DNA from: JAGVJT01 sp964471225
GTDB lineage: Bacteria; Pseudomonadota; Gammaproteobacteria; Legionellales; Legionellaceae
Length of the DNA: 16,442 nt
Direction of reading: 5' to 3'
NCBI GenBank assembly: GCA_964471225.1
Contig: CAYYEZ010000034.1
Coordinates: 1 to 16,442, forward strand
The notes beneath the pieces are model-generated. The model was not told where the DNA came from. It did no database searches and was given only the letters and a program-made list of their open reading frames with translations. Position numbers and translations under genes: made by a program. This document shows, piece by piece, positions 15,408 through 16,442 of the stretch (the stretch's first letter is position 1; every line of letters begins with the position of its first letter).

Positions 15408-15923
15408 CTAGGATAGTTTTTTAGCTGAATAAACATCTTTTTTGAATCGATCGAGTGTCGCAACATCAATCGTATGAACACCCTCTATCGTTTTTAATGC
15501 TTTATCATACTGCTTTTGATAAAGAAAAACACGCGCAAGCCTAAATTTCGCTATATCTCGAATTGCAGGTGTTTGACCATGTTCGGCAACTTGCTTCAAC
15601 ATATCGATCGCTTGTTCCCACGATTTTTTTTCAATAAAAGTCTTTGCTAAGAGAAGAGAAGCCGCATCGGCATAAATTGTGCGCTGATAATTAGAGGTTA
15701 ATGTTTTAGCATAAGCTTCAGTCGACGATGCGTCTTCCTTTGTAAATGCCTGTATCAATTGCTCATACACAATGGATGCATTTTGATCTCTTTTTTCAAT
15801 ATGCCAGTGCCAGTAACGCACGGCTGCGGTAACTAACAACACAGAAGACACCAGTAACATGATTTTATTCTGATGTTTTTTCCAAAATTTTTTAATCGCT
15901 TCCAGCTGCTCTTCTTCAGTCAT
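15408..15923 (-). CDS. yfgM: YfgM-like TPR protein, short at the C terminus
   Basis: YfgM (ancillary SecYEG translocon subunit family) is an inner-membrane protein with a periplasmic TPR domain that works with periplasmic chaperones. I chose ATG 15923 (MTEEEQLEAIKKFWKKHQNK), the family-like start, 13 bases after the hisS stop; a longer frame would run back into hisS. One membrane helix (about 21-40) follows the basic N-terminal segment. TPR-like helices include YADAASLLLAKTFIEKKSWEQ and AKFRLARVFLYQKQYDKALK. At 171 residues it is about 35 shorter than E. coli YfgM: it stops at DRFKKDVYSAKKLS, inside what is normally the last TPR, with bamB beginning ten bases later. This may be a lineage-specific shortening. 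Confidence 0.88.
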   Translation of the reverse strand: MTEEEQLEAIKKFWKKHQNKIMLLVSSVLLVTAAVRYWHWHIEKRDQNASIVYEQLIQAFTKEDASSTEAYAKTLTSNYQRTIYADAASLLLAKTFIEKKSWEQAIDMLKQVAEHGQTPAIRDIAKFRLARVFLYQKQYDKALKTIEGVHTIDVATLDRFKKDVYSAKKLS

Positions 15924-15936
15924 GTAAACTGACACA

Positions 15937-16442
15937 TCATTCTCCCATATAGCCACAAATCGCTTCAAACACCTCTTTTTGAGGCACAAGTTGCTGCGTT
16001 GACGTACGTAAATCTTTAATACTAACCGTACAATTGCGTACTTCGTCTTCACCGATAATGAGCGCAACACGCGCACCGCTTTTGTCTGCTTTTTTAAACT
16101 GGCTTTTAAAACTCCCTCCTGAAGTATTCACTTGAATTGACCATGAGGGTGCTTTTTGGCGTAAATCCTCTGCTAAACTCAAAGCTTGCATCATGCCATG
16201 CTCGATATCAGGCATAATAAAAACTTGGGCGGCAGGCTCTTCGGGTAAAGCATGACTGACTTGCTCACACAATAGCAGTAAACGCTCTTCTCCCAGCGCA
16301 AAACCAACTGCTGGCGTTGGCTTACCACCTAAATGCTCTACCAACTTATCAAAGCGCCCACCGGCACAAACTGTCGCTTGACTACCAAGCTGTGTCGTAG
16401 TCCCATCAAATACAATGTGCTCATAATAATCTAATCCGCGAA
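15937..16442 (-). CDS. hisS: Histidyl-tRNA synthetase (3' end, partial)
   Basis: Only the C-terminal 168 or so residues are in the window; the gene continues beyond base 16442. The visible part begins RGLDYYEHIVF, the conserved histidine-specific segment that usually reads VRGLDYY, then LGSQATVCAGGRFDKLVEHLGG and class II motif 3, AVGFALGEERLLLL. The last 90 or so residues form the alpha/beta anticodon-binding domain (VFIMPDIEHG..., KSQFKKADKSGARVALIIGE), ending YMGE. It charges tRNA-His. It heads the visible operon; its promoter is outside the window. Confidence 0.96.
   Translation of the reverse strand, partial: RGLDYYEHIVFDGTTTQLGSQATVCAGGRFDKLVEHLGGKPTPAVGFALGEERLLLLCEQVSHALPEEPAAQVFIMPDIEHGMMQALSLAEDLRQKAPSWSIQVNTSGGSFKSQFKKADKSGARVALIIGEDEVRNCTVSIKDLRTSTQQLVPQKEVFEAICGYMGE

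Noticed and set aside
15398..15481. Longer bamB start overlapping yfgM
   Set aside because: It would put about 28 residues before the lipoprotein signal peptide; GTG 15397 has a good binding site and gives the expected length.
1..16442. tRNA, rRNA, CRISPR array or insertion sequence
   Set aside because: No cloverleaf, regularly spaced short repeats, transposase frame or paired terminal repeats were seen on reading both strands; small RNAs cannot be excluded by eye.

Overview
The window looks like chromosome from an AT-rich (about 40% G+C by eye), probably host-associated gammaproteobacterium, plausibly of the Legionellales. The hisS-yfgM-bamB-der order is the standard gammaproteobacterial arrangement. 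The AsnS protein is the same length as the E. coli enzyme. A DUF1189 membrane protein, an amino-acid antiporter, a CqsS/LqsS-type sensor kinase and apparently host-directed repeat proteins all fit that group. The taxonomic placement is inference; there is no rRNA in the window.

Region 1 (1-2766) is the accessory part. It holds the 3' end of one gene and, directly downstream, a paralogue of it. Both encode short arrays of helical repeats that resemble TALE-like DNA-binding repeats (DIxKIAxHDGG, SIAxxxGGxKKL, LTLExLIxVIS). Both end in an acidic, serine-rich segment followed by basic clusters that look like nuclear localisation signals. The second copy has lost one A in a poly-A run (A7 against A8 in its sister), which splits it into two overlapping frames. 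Facing them is a 298-residue coiled-coil protein of unknown function. The proposal is a small family of nucleus-targeted effectors in an intracellular bacterium.

Region 2 (2946-9610) carries an outer-membrane beta-barrel protein, fumarylacetoacetase with a small membrane protein upstream in the same direction, asparaginyl-tRNA synthetase, an APC-family glutamate/GABA-type antiporter, a 324-bp degenerate gap, and a DUF1189 membrane protein.

Region 3 (9681-16442) is all on the minus strand. A lipoprotein L,D-transpeptidase with a clear terminator is followed upstream by a tight seven-gene run. Read in transcription order it is hisS (partial), yfgM, bamB, der, a SAM-dependent methyltransferase, a CqsS/LqsS-like histidine kinase and a cytochrome c5-like protein. 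Gaps are 0-13 bases, so it is probably one operon. It joins translation, outer-membrane assembly and ribosome biogenesis to an unusual sensor and methyltransferase tail.
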